64,000 bases of DNA from NCBI RefSeq assembly GCF_963678195.1, contig NZ_OY782759.1:2914001-2978000 (forward strand), in the 5' to 3' direction. Position 1 is the stretch's first letter; each line of letters begins with the position of its first letter. This DNA comes from an uncultured Hyphomonas sp. GTDB lineage: Bacteria; Pseudomonadota; Alphaproteobacteria; Caulobacterales; Hyphomonadaceae. The notes below the pieces were generated by a model that made no database searches, had not been told where the DNA came from, and worked only from the letters and a program-made list of their open reading frames with translations. The translations under genes and the position numbers were made by a program. Below, piece after piece: positions 39,575 through 49,672 of this stretch.

Positions 39575-41403
39575 GCCGCTTCCGCGACGATCCTTGCCAC
39601 GTCTTCGGCGTAGCGCTGGGCTTTTTTCTCGCCGACGCCGCTGATGTCGCGCAGGGCGGTGGCGTCTGCGGGGCGTTCGCGGGCGATTTCGGCCAGCGTC
39701 CGGTCGTGGAAGATCACGTAAGGCGGCACGCCGCGGGCCTTGGCGGTTTCGGTCCGCCACAGGCGCAGCGCATCGAACAGGGTCTGATCGCGCTCTGACA
39801 GATCGTCCTGCACGCTGGCACGGGCCACGCGGCCTGTCTTGCGGCGGCGGGCAGCGGCAGGGTCTGCCCGCAGGAACAGCGTCCGCTCACCCTTGAACAG
39901 CGCCCGCGCCGCATCGCCATCCGGCACCATGACGATCGGGCGCATCGCATCGCCGCCTTCGGCCAGCATGCCGTCATAGAGCAGCGCATCGAAGATCCGG
40001 TTCCAGCCCTGCTTGGGCAGCTCCGCGCCGATGCCAAAGGTAGACTGGGTGGATAGCTCCTCATCAAGCGCATCCTTCGCCTGCCCCATCAGGTGCTGTA
40101 CGAGGCGCCCGCGTCCCACCCGCTGGCCGCAGCGCAGCACGGCGGAGACGGCCATCTGCGCCCAGCGGGTCGCATCGTGGCTCTCCCCGCCCTCGCCCCG
40201 GCAGATGTCGCAGACGCCGCAGGTCTCGGAGGTCTCTTCCCCGAAATAGCGGCGTACCGCCAGGCGGCGGCATTCATCGCCATCGAAAAAGGCGAACAGC
40301 TGGCGGGTCTTGGTGATCTGGACGCGCTTCACCTCGTCCGGCGCATCGCTCTCATAGGTCCAGCTGAGCGAGCGGCGCATGTCTGCCGGGCCATAGAGCG
40401 CGATGCCCTCGGCGGGTTCGCCGTCGCGCCCTGCCCGGCCGACTTCCTGCCAATAGGCTTCCATCGTCTTCGGCGGATCGGCATGGATCACGAAGCGCAC
40501 ATCCGGCTTGTCGACGCCCATGCCGAAGGCAACCGTGGCGCACATGGTGAGACCATCTTCCAGCAGGAAACGCCGCTGGCGCTCGCCCCGGACGCCCGCG
40601 TCGAGCCCGGCATGATAAGCCAGCGCCGGCACACCGGCTTTCTCCAGTGCCTCGGCCAGATCTTCGGTGGCGTTGCGTGTGGCGCAGTAGACAATGCCGG
40701 AAAGGCCCGGCCGCGCCTTCACAAGAGAGACAACCCGCTGCGTGCGGTTACCCTCTTTCGGCTCGGCGGCGAGGGCGAGGTTCGGCCGGTCGAAACTTGC
40801 GACGTGGACAGACGGCTTCGTCAGGTTCAGCTGGGCGAGGATATCGTCCCGCGTGCGGGCATCGGCCGTGGCGGTAACGGCAAGGCGCGGCACGCCGGGG
40901 AAGAGATCCTTCAGCCGGCCAAGGGCGCGGTAATCGGGACGGAAGTCATGCCCCCACTGGCTGACGCAGTGCGTCTCATCCACCGCGATGATGGAGATGT
41001 TCATCTTCGCGAGCCGGTCCGCGAGGCCCGTGCCGAGCGCTTCCGGCGAGACGTACAGCAGATCCATCTCACCGCGCTGGGCGGCGTCCAGCGCATCGGC
41101 GCGGGCGTTGAAATCCATGGAGCTGTCGAGCCGTTCGGCCCGCACACCGGCCTGTTTCAGCGCATCCACCTGATCGGCCATCAGGGCGATCAGCGGCGAC
41201 ACAACGAGGCCGACGCCCGGGCGCAACAGTGCCGGGATCTGGTAGCAGAGCGACTTGCCGCCACCGGTCGGCAGCACGGCCAGCGCATCCCGCCCCGCCA
41301 GCGCATCGGCGATCACATCCTCCTGCAGGCCCCGGAACGCCTCATAGCCATAAACCCGCTTCAGCAGGTCGCGGGCATCGTCGAGAGTCGGGGCAGCAGG
41401 CAT
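39571..41403 (-). CDS. recQ: ATP-dependent DNA helicase RecQ
   Basis: RecQ is a 3'-5' helicase used in recombination and repair. The 610-aa product has motif [16 protein letters not shown], the DExH box [19 protein letters not shown] and motif [14 protein letters not shown]. The RecQ-Ct zinc cysteines ([22 protein letters not shown]) and a C-terminal HRDC domain ([20 protein letters not shown]) follow. ATG 41403 matches family starts ([20 protein letters not shown]); the frame upstream is not needed. It shares a 4-bp convergent overlap with the upstream membrane gene. Confidence 0.95.
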   Translation of the reverse strand: MPAAPTLDDARDLLKRVYGYEAFRGLQEDVIADALAGRDALAVLPTGGGKSLCYQIPALLRPGVGLVVSPLIALMADQVDALKQAGVRAERLDSSMDFNARADALDAAQRGEMDLLYVSPEALGTGLADRLAKMNISIIAVDETHCVSQWGHDFRPDYRALGRLKDLFPGVPRLAVTATADARTRDDILAQLNLTKPSVHVASFDRPNLALAAEPKEGNRTQRVVSLVKARPGLSGIVYCATRNATEDLAEALEKAGVPALAYHAGLDAGVRGERQRRFLLEDGLTMCATVAFGMGVDKPDVRFVIHADPPKTMEAYWQEVGRAGRDGEPAEGIALYGPADMRRSLSWTYESDAPDEVKRVQITKTRQLFAFFDGDECRRLAVRRYFGEETSETCGVCDICRGEGGESHDATRWAQMAVSAVLRCGQRVGRGRLVQHLMGQAKDALDEELSTQSTFGIGAELPKQGWNRIFDALLYDGMLAEGGDAMRPIVMVPDGDAARALFKGERTLFLRADPAAARRRKTGRVARASVQDDLSERDQTLFDALRLWRTETAKARGVPPYVIFHDRTLAEIARERPADATALRDISGVGEKKAQRYAEDVARIVAEAA

Positions 41404-41537
41404 GGGGGATGTTGTGGCGGCGCCCGTGAGTCGGGGCAAGTGGGCGGGTGCTGTGTCTCGGTAAGTATGCGTAACATGGGCGGGGCGACGAAAGAAGCAG
41501 ACTCCACTTCCGACGATTCTTACGGCAACTTGCAGCA

Positions 41538-42161
41538 ATGCTGAAACAATGCCTCAGACGAAGTTGGAAAGACTCCCTGACTTTTATCGGCGGGCCACAA
41601 GCGCTTGTCGCACTTATTGCCATACCTGTTGTTGGATTTGCCCTTCACTCGCAGTTCGGCGCAATAAATGAAGTACTGGATCAGTTCCATATCTGGTTGA
41701 TTTATGGACTTACAGCTACCGGACTCGTTTTCCTGACCGTTTTCGTTTGGAATTTTACCCAGTCACCTTATCGCGTTGAACGGGACAAGCGGAGGGAATT
41801 GCAAGCTCAGCTGGCAAAATTCGGGACTGGCTCAGTTATGCAATCTTTTACGGGTCGATCAGAATATTCTTTGGATACAGTGGCAAAGCTACTCGCCGGC
41901 GAAAACGAAAACTACGACCTCATCTTCCATGATCTGTGCGAAGCAGTTATTAGCAACAAGCTGAACCCGAACGCTGCCAATACTTTTGATAAAAGTGAGC
42001 TCAGTATTTTACGATCAAATATGGTCCGGTATCAGGGCGGGCTATCGCCAGAGCGATTTAAAAATCTAAAGTTCACAAAGGCCGAGTTGCTGCGCTTCTT
42101 ACCTAAGCGGGGATATGGCATCCCCTCATGGCTTGAAGCAACCGAACATAGCCGCCCCTGA
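41538..42161 (+). CDS. membrane-anchored hypothetical protein, 207 aa
   Basis: I do not recognise the family. Two membrane helices near the N-terminus ([20 protein letters not shown] and [20 protein letters not shown]) are followed by a basic coiled segment and a soluble C-terminal domain, with [17 protein letters not shown] and [18 protein letters not shown] is visibly lower in GC than recQ and the glycosylase gene on either side. No good ribosome site precedes ATG 41538, so the start is uncertain. It is probably an acquired single gene. Confidence 0.6.
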   Translation: MLKQCLRRSWKDSLTFIGGPQALVALIAIPVVGFALHSQFGAINEVLDQFHIWLIYGLTATGLVFLTVFVWNFTQSPYRVERDKRRELQAQLAKFGTGSVMQSFTGRSEYSLDTVAKLLAGENENYDLIFHDLCEAVISNKLNPNAANTFDKSELSILRSNMVRYQGGLSPERFKNLKFTKAELLRFLPKRGYGIPSWLEATEHSRP

Positions 42162-42305
42162 CCGTCACTCAAAAGCTAAACATATCGAGTTGCCAAACAA
42201 CTGAGTTAATGCCTTGATCTCCTCTCAGGCTTAGGTCTGTTCTTGCAGCGTGCTCATGCTGAGCAAATTCGAAGCATGGGCGCGAATCGCGCCAGATAGT
42301 CTCCC

Positions 42306-42962
42306 ATGACAAACACGCCCTACCCGCCTGAAGCGCCGAAGGATTGCGCGCTGTGTCCGCGTCTTGTGGAATATCGCGAGGCCGTCGCCGTGAAAGAGCC
42401 CACCTGGTTCAACGGCGCGGTGCCAAGTTTTGGCGACGAGAAGGCGGAGCTGCTAGTCATCGGCCTCGCGCCAGGGGTGACCGGGGCGAACCGGACGGGG
42501 CGGCCATTTACCGGCGACTGGGCGGGCGACCTGCTCTACGCCACGATCGACAAATTTGGTTTCTCCAAAGGCACCTATGCCGCCGACCCGGCCGACGGCC
42601 TCGCCCTCACCGGCGCGATGATCACCAATGCGGTGCGCTGCGTGCCGCCGGAGAACAAGCCCGTCGGCGCCGAAATCAATGCCTGCCGGCCTTTCCTGCT
42701 GTCCCGCATCGAGGCGCTGCCGAAACTGAAAGTCATGCTCTGTCTCGGCAAGATTTCGCACGATTCCACGGTGCGGGCCCTCGGCCTGAAGCTGAAAGAT
42801 CATCCGTTCGGGCACGGAACAAGGTATGAGGTGAACTTCGGCGGGCGCGATTACCTGCTGGTCTCCAGCTATCACTGCTCCCGCTACAACACGAACACCG
42901 GCCGCCTGACGGCAGAAATGTTCGAGGATGTGTTTGCGATGGCGCGGGAAGCAATAGCTTAG
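42306..42962 (+). CDS. type-5 (UdgB-like) uracil-DNA glycosylase
   Basis: This 218-aa Fe-S glycosylase removes uracil and some other deaminated bases from DNA. Motif A is GLAPGVTGANRTGRPFTGD at about residues 53-71, as in UdgB rather than family-4 enzymes. Cluster cysteines are in CALCPRLVEYR (C14, C17), AVRCVPPENKP and NACRPFLLS. The second active-site loop is SYHCSRYNTNTGRLT. It is convergent with the phosphatase gene, sharing TTAG at 42959-42962. Confidence 0.9.
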   Translation: MTNTPYPPEAPKDCALCPRLVEYREAVAVKEPTWFNGAVPSFGDEKAELLVIGLAPGVTGANRTGRPFTGDWAGDLLYATIDKFGFSKGTYAADPADGLALTGAMITNAVRCVPPENKPVGAEINACRPFLLSRIEALPKLKVMLCLGKISHDSTVRALGLKLKDHPFGHGTRYEVNFGGRDYLLVSSYHCSRYNTNTGRLTAEMFEDVFAMAREAIA

Positions 42963-43552
42963 CCGAGGATCTGGTAGGCGGTTTCACGCCAACGCCGCTT
43001 TTCGATTTTGCGAACATTTGTCTGGTGCCGCATGGTTTCCAGGTATGCAGCCAGCAGTAGCAATTCGCGATCGTCCGGGTCGCCTTCAAAGGCCTTCGGA
43101 TAGATCGCATTGCCGTAGTTCCGGACGCACTTTTCCGGCGTATCATCCACGATCAGTATCCGCTCCATGGGCCAACCTTTGCGGCGGACCTTGGAGAGCG
43201 TTTTGATGTAATGGAAGTGTTCCGGATCGTAGGATGCAATCTGGTAGCTGTCGATGTACCCGACATGACGATACGTGGCGCGGCTGCGTCCCCAAACAAA
43301 CTTAAGCTCATGCGGACGTGGAAAAATATTGTCGACCACCTCCTCGACATAGCAGTCGCTGGCTGACGACCAGACCGCCAGATCGAACCACTCCGCACAG
43401 GCATCAAGGAAGGTTTCCAGATGTGGACGCCGGTAAACATGATACTGCGCGACCCTGAAATCGGCTTGGCGTTCCAGAGCCTCATCCGTAGCATAAACCA
43501 GCGTCTCATCCAGATCGAGAACCAGCAGGATACGATCAGACGGGGAGGACAT
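42959..43552 (-). CDS. HAD/FCP1-like (NLI-interacting factor type) phosphatase
   Basis: This 197-aa HAD-fold protein has the FCP1/SCP active site LDLDETLVYA (Asp13, Asp15), VYRRPHLETFLDACAEWFD, the motif-II Ser in AVWSSASDCY and ILIVDDTPEKCVRNYGNAI. Eukaryotic relatives dephosphorylate RNA polymerase II tails. Bacterial members are less studied, and their substrate is not evident from sequence. It starts 4 bp after smpB, so the two are likely co-transcribed. Confidence 0.88.
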   Translation of the reverse strand: MSSPSDRILLVLDLDETLVYATDEALERQADFRVAQYHVYRRPHLETFLDACAEWFDLAVWSSASDCYVEEVVDNIFPRPHELKFVWGRSRATYRHVGYIDSYQIASYDPEHFHYIKTLSKVRRKGWPMERILIVDDTPEKCVRNYGNAIYPKAFEGDPDDRELLLLAAYLETMRHQTNVRKIEKRRWRETAYQILG

Positions 43553-43555
43553 CCC

Positions 43556-44035
43556 TCACCCCTCCTTCAGAATGCGTGCCTTTTGCCGGGCCCAATCCCG
43601 CTTCGCTTCGACGTTCCGCTTGTCATAATTCTTGCGGCCGGTGGCGGTGCCGATGAGAAGCTTCGCGATGCCGCGGTCGTTGAAATAGAATTTCAGCGGC
43701 ACGATCGTGCGCCCGGCCCTTTCGACTTCCTGCGAGAGTTTCGCCAGTTCCCGGCGCGAGACGAGCAGCTTCCGCTTGCGGCGGGGTTCGTGGTTGAACC
43801 GGTTGGCGCCGGCATAGGTCTGGATCTCACAATTGACCAGCCACAGCTCACCATCCTCGGGGCTGACATAGGCCTCGGCGATATTGGCCTTGCCTTCGCG
43901 CAGGGCTTTCACCTCGGAACCGACGAGCACGATGCCGGCCTCGAGCGTGTCTTCCACTTCATAGTCGCGGCGGGACCGGCGGTTCTCCGCGATCAGCCCG
44001 TCGGAGCGACCCTTGGTTTGAGACTTCTTAGACAT
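43556..44035 (-). CDS. smpB: SsrA-binding protein SmpB
   Basis: SmpB binds tmRNA and brings it to stalled ribosomes. The 159-aa protein has [20 protein letters not shown], the [19 protein letters not shown] loop, [29 protein letters not shown] and the basic tail [20 protein letters not shown]. Full length. It is upstream of the FCP1-like gene and 9 bp downstream of dapA on the same strand, forming a dapA-smpB-phosphatase run. Confidence 0.97.
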   Translation of the reverse strand: MSKKSQTKGRSDGLIAENRRSRRDYEVEDTLEAGIVLVGSEVKALREGKANIAEAYVSPEDGELWLVNCEIQTYAGANRFNHEPRRKRKLLVSRRELAKLSQEVERAGRTIVPLKFYFNDRGIAKLLIGTATGRKNYDKRNVEAKRDWARQKARILKEG

Positions 44036-44044
44036 GGGCCCTAT

Positions 44045-44926
44045 TTAGGCATGAAGCCCGGCAAGTGCCATGGCCGCATCGATCTGCTCGCGCGCGGCAG
44101 CGTCCGGCGGGGTCAGCGGCAGGCGTACGTCGGGGTCACACAGGCCAAGACGGTGCAGCACATATTTGGCCGGTCCCGGCGAGGGCGAACAGAACATCGC
44201 CTTGTGCAGGGCGATCAGGCGGCGTTCGATGGTCTGGGCGGTTTCAAAATCCCCGGCATGGAAAGCCTTGTGCATGGCAGCGCAGGCCTCGGGCATGACG
44301 TTCGCAGTGACCGAAATGCAGCCCGCCCCGCCCATGGCAAGATGGCCGAGGGCCGATGGGTCATCTCCGGACAACTGTACGAACTGTTCCCCTTCGCCGA
44401 TCAGGGCCGCATGCTGGGACACGCGATCCATGTCGCCGGTTGCGTCCTTGATGCCGACGACGTTCGGCAAGCGCGCGAGCTGGGCAACGGTAGACGGCTG
44501 CAAGTCCACTATAGTCCGGCCTGGCACGTTATAGAGCACCACAGGCATGGCGATGGCGTCGTTGATCGCCTTGAAGTGGGCGTACAGTCCGTCCTGATTG
44601 GGGTTATTGTAGTAAGGGCAGACGACCAGCGCGGCATCGGCCCCAGCGGCCTTGGCGTGGCCGACAAAGTCGATGGCTTCATCGGTGGAGTTCGATCCGG
44701 CGCCCGCAATAACGGGCACGCGGCCTGCAGCAACCTCTACACAAAGCGAGACAACGGCCTTGTGCTCTTCGGTGCTGAGCGTCGAGGTTTCGCCCGTCGT
44801 TCCCACAGGCACCAGCGCGGCAGAGCCCCCGGCGATCTGGCGCTCTACCAGCTCGGCAAACGCCTTCTTGTCCACGGCTCCGTTCTTGAATGGAGTGACC
44901 AGCGCTGGGATTGAGCCATGAAACAT
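44045..44926 (-). CDS. dapA: 4-hydroxy-tetrahydrodipicolinate synthase DapA
   Basis: DapA condenses pyruvate with aspartate semialdehyde in lysine and diaminopimelate synthesis. The 293-aa TIM barrel shows [30 protein letters not shown], the catalytic Tyr in [10 protein letters not shown] and the Schiff-base Lys in [13 protein letters not shown] 44926 gives the family start [13 protein letters not shown]. An upstream ATG at 44968, with AGAGG ahead of it, would add 14 residues and has the better ribosome site, so the start is not fully settled. Confidence 0.96.
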   Translation of the reverse strand: MFHGSIPALVTPFKNGAVDKKAFAELVERQIAGGSAALVPVGTTGETSTLSTEEHKAVVSLCVEVAAGRVPVIAGAGSNSTDEAIDFVGHAKAAGADAALVVCPYYNNPNQDGLYAHFKAINDAIAMPVVLYNVPGRTIVDLQPSTVAQLARLPNVVGIKDATGDMDRVSQHAALIGEGEQFVQLSGDDPSALGHLAMGGAGCISVTANVMPEACAAMHKAFHAGDFETAQTIERRLIALHKAMFCSPSPGPAKYVLHRLGLCDPDVRLPLTPPDAAAREQIDAAMALAGLHA

Positions 44927-45030
44927 CGTATTCTTGCCGCGATTCAGGTGTTGTTTGGAATGATCCATATATGAATTGCCTCTGCCTTCCCACGCTTTGG
45001 CTCAGAAATAAACACCCGGTGACAACTCAC

Positions 45031-47052
45031 ATGATCCGACCCTTCGCGCTCTCCCTCTTTGCCGCCGTTGCCGCTACAGGCGCTGCCGCTGCCGGTTTGC
45101 CGGAGTCCCCCAGCCTGAAACCCGACCGGCCCTATGTATCGACGGCGACAGATTCCCGGAACGCCGAGATTCTCCACAAGGCGCTGGAGGCGGCTGACCG
45201 GTACAATTGGAGCGAAGTTGCCCGCTATCAGACCCAGGCCACAGATCCGGCGGTACGGGACCTCATCATGTGGAAACGCGCCAGCGAAGGCGTGCCGGGC
45301 ATGGACTTCAACGAGGTCAACGCCGCCCTGACCCGCCTGCATGACTGGCCGAAAGCCAGCAATATGCGCGCCCGGGCCGAGGAGATCATCGAATTGTCGA
45401 CCCTGTCGGCGACGCAGCGGATCGAATGGCTGAAAGCCTCCGGACCGCGCACCGGTGAAGGCAAAGTAGCCCTGGCCAATGCCCTTCGCGAAGTGGGCAT
45501 GATGGACGAAGCGGTCGAGACGGTCCGCGATGCCTGGCACAACAATTCCATGGACCGCGCACTGGAACGCCAGGTCCTGGCCCGTTTCGGCAGCAAGCTG
45601 ACACAGGCCGATCATCAGGCCCGCGTCGAGTTCCTGCTCTGGACCAACCAGCGCACGGCGGCCTCGCGCCTGAAATCGCTCTTGTCCTCTGACTATCGCA
45701 AACTGGTCGATGCCCGCATTGCCCTGGCCAGCCGCGGGCGCAATGTCGACGCGCTGGTGCGCGCCGTGCCTGACAGCCTGCAGGACAATCCGGGCCTGCT
45801 GTACGACCGCGCCCGCTGGCGCCGGACGCATGGCAATCAGGAAGGCGCTATCCCCCTGCTCACGCAGATCGACGGCAAGGACGTCCCTGCCGCCGGCCGG
45901 TCGAAACTCTGGAAGGAACGCTCAATTGCGATGCGGACCGACCTCAAGGATGGCAACTGGAACCGCGCCTATCAGCTGGCCTCGCCGCACGGCCTGACAT
46001 CCGGCGGGGATTTCGCTGAGGCCGAGTGGGTGTCCGGCTGGATTGCCCTGCGGCTGAAAGGCGAACCGGAACGCGCGCTGCAGCATTTCGAAACGATGGC
46101 CGATGGCGTGTCGACGCCGATCAGCCTGTCACGCGGCGAGTACTGGACCGGGCGTGCGCAGGATGCCCTTGGCGAAGACGCGCAGGCGCAATTGGCCTAT
46201 CTCGACGCGGCCGAACACAAGTTTACCTATTATGGCCAGCTTGCTGCCGAGCGCGTGGGCGACCGGCAGGTCTATTTCGAGCCGGCTGCTCCGCCTACAG
46301 AAGAAGAGAAAACCGCCTTCGAAGCGCGCCCGATGGTCAAGGCGCTGCGCCTTCTGGGCGAGACAGGCGAAACGCAACTCTTCCGCACCTTCGCCTATCA
46401 TCTGGACGACCTTCTGGAGACCGAGGCGGACTATATCCAGCTGTCGAACCTCGCCAGTGAATACCATGTGCCGGATATCGGCGTGCGCGGCGCCAAGGCG
46501 GGTCTCGCCAAAGGCATTGTTGCCACCGATGCGGCCTATCCGGTCGTCTCCTATCCGCTGTTGAAGGAGCCACAGGTCGAGCGCTCGCTGATGCTGGCCC
46601 TTTCGCGGCAGGAAAGCGAGATGAACCCGAATGCCATCTCTTATGTCGGCGCGCGGGGCCTGATGCAGTTCATGCCGTCCACCGCGTCACGCGAAGCACG
46701 GATGAGCGGCCTGCCCTATCGTCAATCCTGGCTGACGGATGATCCCGGCTACAACATGACGCTTGGTGGCCAGCATCTCGACTATTTGCTGAACCGCTTC
46801 AATGGCAGCTACATCATGACCGCGGCAGCCTACAATGCCGGCCCGACCCGGCCATCGAAATGGATAGCCGACTATGGCGACCCGCGCACCGGACAGGTCG
46901 ACCCGATCGACTGGGTGGAGTTCATCCCGTTCAGCGAAACGCGTAATTATGTCCAGCGCATCATCGAGAACACGCAGGTCTACCGCTCGCGTCTCTCCGG
47001 CAAGCCGGAAGAAATCAGGATCCAGGAAGACCTGGAACGCGGAAAAAATTAG
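45031..47052 (+). CDS. soluble lytic murein transglycosylase (Slt70-like)
   Basis: This 673-aa periplasmic enzyme cleaves peptidoglycan to 1,6-anhydro-muropeptides. It has a signal peptide (residues 1-20) and a long superhelical domain of about 450 residues. The C-terminal SLT domain has catalytic Glu in ALSRQESEMNPNAIS, GARGLMQFMPSTA, then AAAYNAGPTRPSKW and FIPFSETRNYVQRI. ATG 45031 gives the signal peptide; the upstream frame crosses the divergent dapA promoter region. It is divergent from dapA. Confidence 0.93.
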   Translation: MIRPFALSLFAAVAATGAAAAGLPESPSLKPDRPYVSTATDSRNAEILHKALEAADRYNWSEVARYQTQATDPAVRDLIMWKRASEGVPGMDFNEVNAALTRLHDWPKASNMRARAEEIIELSTLSATQRIEWLKASGPRTGEGKVALANALREVGMMDEAVETVRDAWHNNSMDRALERQVLARFGSKLTQADHQARVEFLLWTNQRTAASRLKSLLSSDYRKLVDARIALASRGRNVDALVRAVPDSLQDNPGLLYDRARWRRTHGNQEGAIPLLTQIDGKDVPAAGRSKLWKERSIAMRTDLKDGNWNRAYQLASPHGLTSGGDFAEAEWVSGWIALRLKGEPERALQHFETMADGVSTPISLSRGEYWTGRAQDALGEDAQAQLAYLDAAEHKFTYYGQLAAERVGDRQVYFEPAAPPTEEEKTAFEARPMVKALRLLGETGETQLFRTFAYHLDDLLETEADYIQLSNLASEYHVPDIGVRGAKAGLAKGIVATDAAYPVVSYPLLKEPQVERSLMLALSRQESEMNPNAISYVGARGLMQFMPSTASREARMSGLPYRQSWLTDDPGYNMTLGGQHLDYLLNRFNGSYIMTAAAYNAGPTRPSKWIADYGDPRTGQVDPIDWVEFIPFSETRNYVQRIIENTQVYRSRLSGKPEEIRIQEDLERGKN

Positions 47053-47080
47053 CGTCTTCTGTTTTGTCTTCTACAGGTTG

Positions 47081-47097
47081 CAGGTCACCGTGACCTG
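47081..47097. promoter_or_regulatory. 17-bp perfect palindrome between transglycosylase and cheR-like genes
   Basis: CAGGTCAC-C-GTGACCTG is a perfect inverted repeat 29 bp after the transglycosylase stop. It could be an operator or a small terminator; no T run follows. The rest of 47053-47304 shows no convincing gene. Confidence 0.45.
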
Positions 47098-47304
47098 AAT
47101 ATGCGCCCCCAGACAAAAAGCCCTGGATTCCGGGTGGGCAAACTGGCTGCTCAGCCTTATGGTGTGCGGCAGTTCAGGATCTGGCGGGACCTTCCGTGCG
47201 GTCAGGGCGGCCTCATACCGGAAGTTCAGATCCAGTTCATTGTTGCGTAAGTATGCAATCTTTACGGGCACCCGAAGGGGACGTCCGGCGCATGGGGTGG
47301 GATT

Positions 47305-48045
47305 ATGGATCCGGAGACTTTTTCCGTGCTGCGGAAGCTGGCGGAGCGGCATACCGGTCAACGGCTGGAACGGGCCAAGGCCACATTGTTCGCAGCCCGA
47401 CTTAAACGCTTCGCCTTCCGTGCCGGCTACTCCGACATCGACGACATCGCAAAATACCTGGATGTGCGGGATGAAGGCTCGAACCTGGACCTGCAGATTG
47501 CGACGGCCATGCTGGACCGTCGCAGCCGTTTCGTGCCGGAGCGCGGCCTCTATGGAAGGCTGTTCGAAGAAAGTATCGGTCCAGCCCTGGCGGCCTCAGC
47601 GGACACGGGCTTCCGAATCTGGTTTGCCGGCTGCGGCACGGGCCAGGAAGTCTATTCCATGCTGATGATGTTGCGGAACCGGCTGGCCCCCGAACAGGCG
47701 GAACGGGTCGAGATCGTCGCGACGGATATTTCCGACGAGGCCCTGCTGAAGGCGAACACCGGCTATTACAGCCATTTCGAAGTCCAGCTCGGCCTCTCTG
47801 CCCACAACCTGATGCGCTACTTCGCGCCCGGCCCGGAAAACACCTGGCGGATCTCGACGGAACTCGCCCGGCGGATCGCCTTCAAGAGCCACAACCTGCT
47901 CGACTCCGGCGAACCGCTCGGCCAGTTCGACCTGATCCTCTGCCGCAACGTCCTGCACGAGATGACGGACGAGTACCGTGAGCTGGCGAAAGAGAACCTG
48001 GAAGCCTGCCTGCGGCCGGGCGGTCGGCTTTATATTGAACCGTAA
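47305..48045 (+). CDS. CheR-type methyltransferase, C-terminally short
   Basis: CheR enzymes methylate glutamates of chemoreceptors with SAM. This 246-aa protein has the N-terminal helical domain (MDPETFSVLRKLAERHTGQR), then RIWFAGCGTGQEVYSMLMML, IVATDISDEALLKANTG and FDLILCRNVLHEMTDEYR. It ends at GGRLYIEP, where CheR proteins normally continue for roughly 20-30 residues past the GASE-like strand. The stop touches the stop of the convergent TPP gene. No other chemotaxis gene is in the window. A truncated or divergent CheR is the best reading. Confidence 0.82.
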   Translation: MDPETFSVLRKLAERHTGQRLERAKATLFAARLKRFAFRAGYSDIDDIAKYLDVRDEGSNLDLQIATAMLDRRSRFVPERGLYGRLFEESIGPALAASADTGFRIWFAGCGTGQEVYSMLMMLRNRLAPEQAERVEIVATDISDEALLKANTGYYSHFEVQLGLSAHNLMRYFAPGPENTWRISTELARRIAFKSHNLLDSGEPLGQFDLILCRNVLHEMTDEYRELAKENLEACLRPGGRLYIEP

Positions 48046-49617
48046 TTACCGCGCCGGGACGTGGGCGGCGATCAGTTGCGGGCCATCGGCAGCGAAGGCA
48101 CGCTCCAGTGCCGTGTCGAACTCTTCCGCCGTGAAGGCATCCTGTGCTTCGACGCCTTGTGCCTCGGCCAGTTTCACCCAATCGATTTCCGGCTCGCCAA
48201 GTTCCAGCATCGACTTCGCTGTCGGACCGGGATTGCCTGCGCCGGTGCGGGCGAGCTCGATATTCAGGATACGGTAGGAATGGTTGACGAAGACGACATT
48301 GACCACGTTCGCCTCTTCCCGCGCCATGCTCCACAGCGACTGGTTCGTATACATGGCCGCGCCATCGCCTGAGATGCAAAGAACCTTCCGGTCCGGCGCG
48401 GCGACCGCTGCGCCGAGCGCGAGCGGCATGCCCTGCCCGATGGCACCGCCTGTCAGCATCATCCAGTCATGCGGCCGTGCCTTCTGGGTCATCAGGAAGC
48501 ATGGCAGGCCGTTCGACACGCCATCATCTGAGACGAAGGTCCCTTCCGGCATCTGGCGCGCGAGGGCCATGCCGACTGTCATGGCATTGAGGTCGCCCGT
48601 CGGCTGGCCGGGAATGTCGAGTTCAGCAAATTCAGCAGACTCTTTTGCGCCAATGGCATCTGCCAGCGCACTGAGGATCGCGGCGCTGTCGGTTTCCGGC
48701 CCGCCGATGATGTACGGCTCGCAGCCTTCCGGCACGAGCACGGACGGCTTGCCCGGATAGGAGAAGAAGGCAACCGGCACCTGCGTGCCAGCGACCAGCA
48801 TCAGGTCGGCGCCTTCAAGGTCAGCGATGGCGCCTTCCGCGAAATACTGCATGCGGTCAGGGATGAATGTGCCTGCGCCGCGCGCCTGCCGCTGGAAGAA
48901 CGTATCGGTCATGACCCGCAGACCCGCGGCCTTCAGGCGAGCGCCCTGAGCGAGCCCTTCGCTGGTGAGCGCTGTGCCATTGATCAGGACGACCGGCTTC
49001 TTCGCATCTTTCAGCTTGCGGGCGGCGTCCTCGATGCGGGCGGCATCCGGCTTGCGCAGCGAGGGCTTTGCCCGCGTCTTGCCGGGCTTACCGCCTTCGG
49101 TCCAGGCCGTGTCGGCCGGCAGCAGCAGGCTGACCGGACCCGGCACAGGGCCGAAACTGGCCTCCCAAGCCTCCGCTGCCAGCTCCCCGGCATCGCCCAC
49201 CTTGTCGGCGGACTTGATCCAGTTGGAGTTCGGTCCGGCAAGGCCAAGGATGTTGGAGGTCAGCGGCGCGTCATAACGCAGGTGCGGCACGGCATGATCG
49301 CCGATGACGTTGATCATCGGCGTGAAGGCGCGCTTGGCATTATGGATGTTGGCGCCGCCATTCATATAGCCGGCACCGAGGTGCAGCAGCGTCATGGCGG
49401 GGCCGCCGGTAACGCGGGCATGACCATCGGCCGCCCCGGTCGCGACGCCTTCAAACAGGCACAGGACAGATTTGATGCGCGGCTCGTGATCGAGCGCGGT
49501 CACCAGGTGCATCTCGGAGGTGCCGGGATTGGCGAAACAGGCGGTGACGCCATGGTCGGCCAGTGTGGAGACGAGCGCTTCGGCCCCGGTCATCGTTTGA
49601 ACCTGCGTGTCGGCCAT
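48046..49617 (-). CDS. TPP-dependent enzyme, acetolactate synthase large-subunit-like
   Basis: This 523-aa thiamine-diphosphate enzyme of the acetolactate synthase/benzoylformate decarboxylase fold has the catalytic Glu region VLCLFEGVATGAADGHARV near residue 55. It has a middle domain, and the TPP/Mg motif ISGDGAAMYTNQSLWSMARE with NVVFVNHSYRILNIE near the end. Shorter than true AHAS and with no regulatory subunit nearby, so branched-chain synthesis is unlikely. It lies 55 bp downstream of feruloyl-CoA synthase on the same strand, suggesting aromatic or keto-acid catabolism. Confidence 0.85.
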   Translation of the reverse strand: MADTQVQTMTGAEALVSTLADHGVTACFANPGTSEMHLVTALDHEPRIKSVLCLFEGVATGAADGHARVTGGPAMTLLHLGAGYMNGGANIHNAKRAFTPMINVIGDHAVPHLRYDAPLTSNILGLAGPNSNWIKSADKVGDAGELAAEAWEASFGPVPGPVSLLLPADTAWTEGGKPGKTRAKPSLRKPDAARIEDAARKLKDAKKPVVLINGTALTSEGLAQGARLKAAGLRVMTDTFFQRQARGAGTFIPDRMQYFAEGAIADLEGADLMLVAGTQVPVAFFSYPGKPSVLVPEGCEPYIIGGPETDSAAILSALADAIGAKESAEFAELDIPGQPTGDLNAMTVGMALARQMPEGTFVSDDGVSNGLPCFLMTQKARPHDWMMLTGGAIGQGMPLALGAAVAAPDRKVLCISGDGAAMYTNQSLWSMAREEANVVNVVFVNHSYRILNIELARTGAGNPGPTAKSMLELGEPEIDWVKLAEAQGVEAQDAFTAEEFDTALERAFAADGPQLIAAHVPAR

Positions 49618-49672
49618 GGTGTTTCCTTCCTGTCGTCTCTGTTGACCGTGTTTAGCCTGTCGGCGTTTCCGA

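Noticed and set aside
47071..47361. 96-aa minus-strand ORF before the cheR-like gene
   Set aside because: It overlaps the cheR start, has no ribosome site and no recognisable family; a short exported protein cannot be fully excluded.
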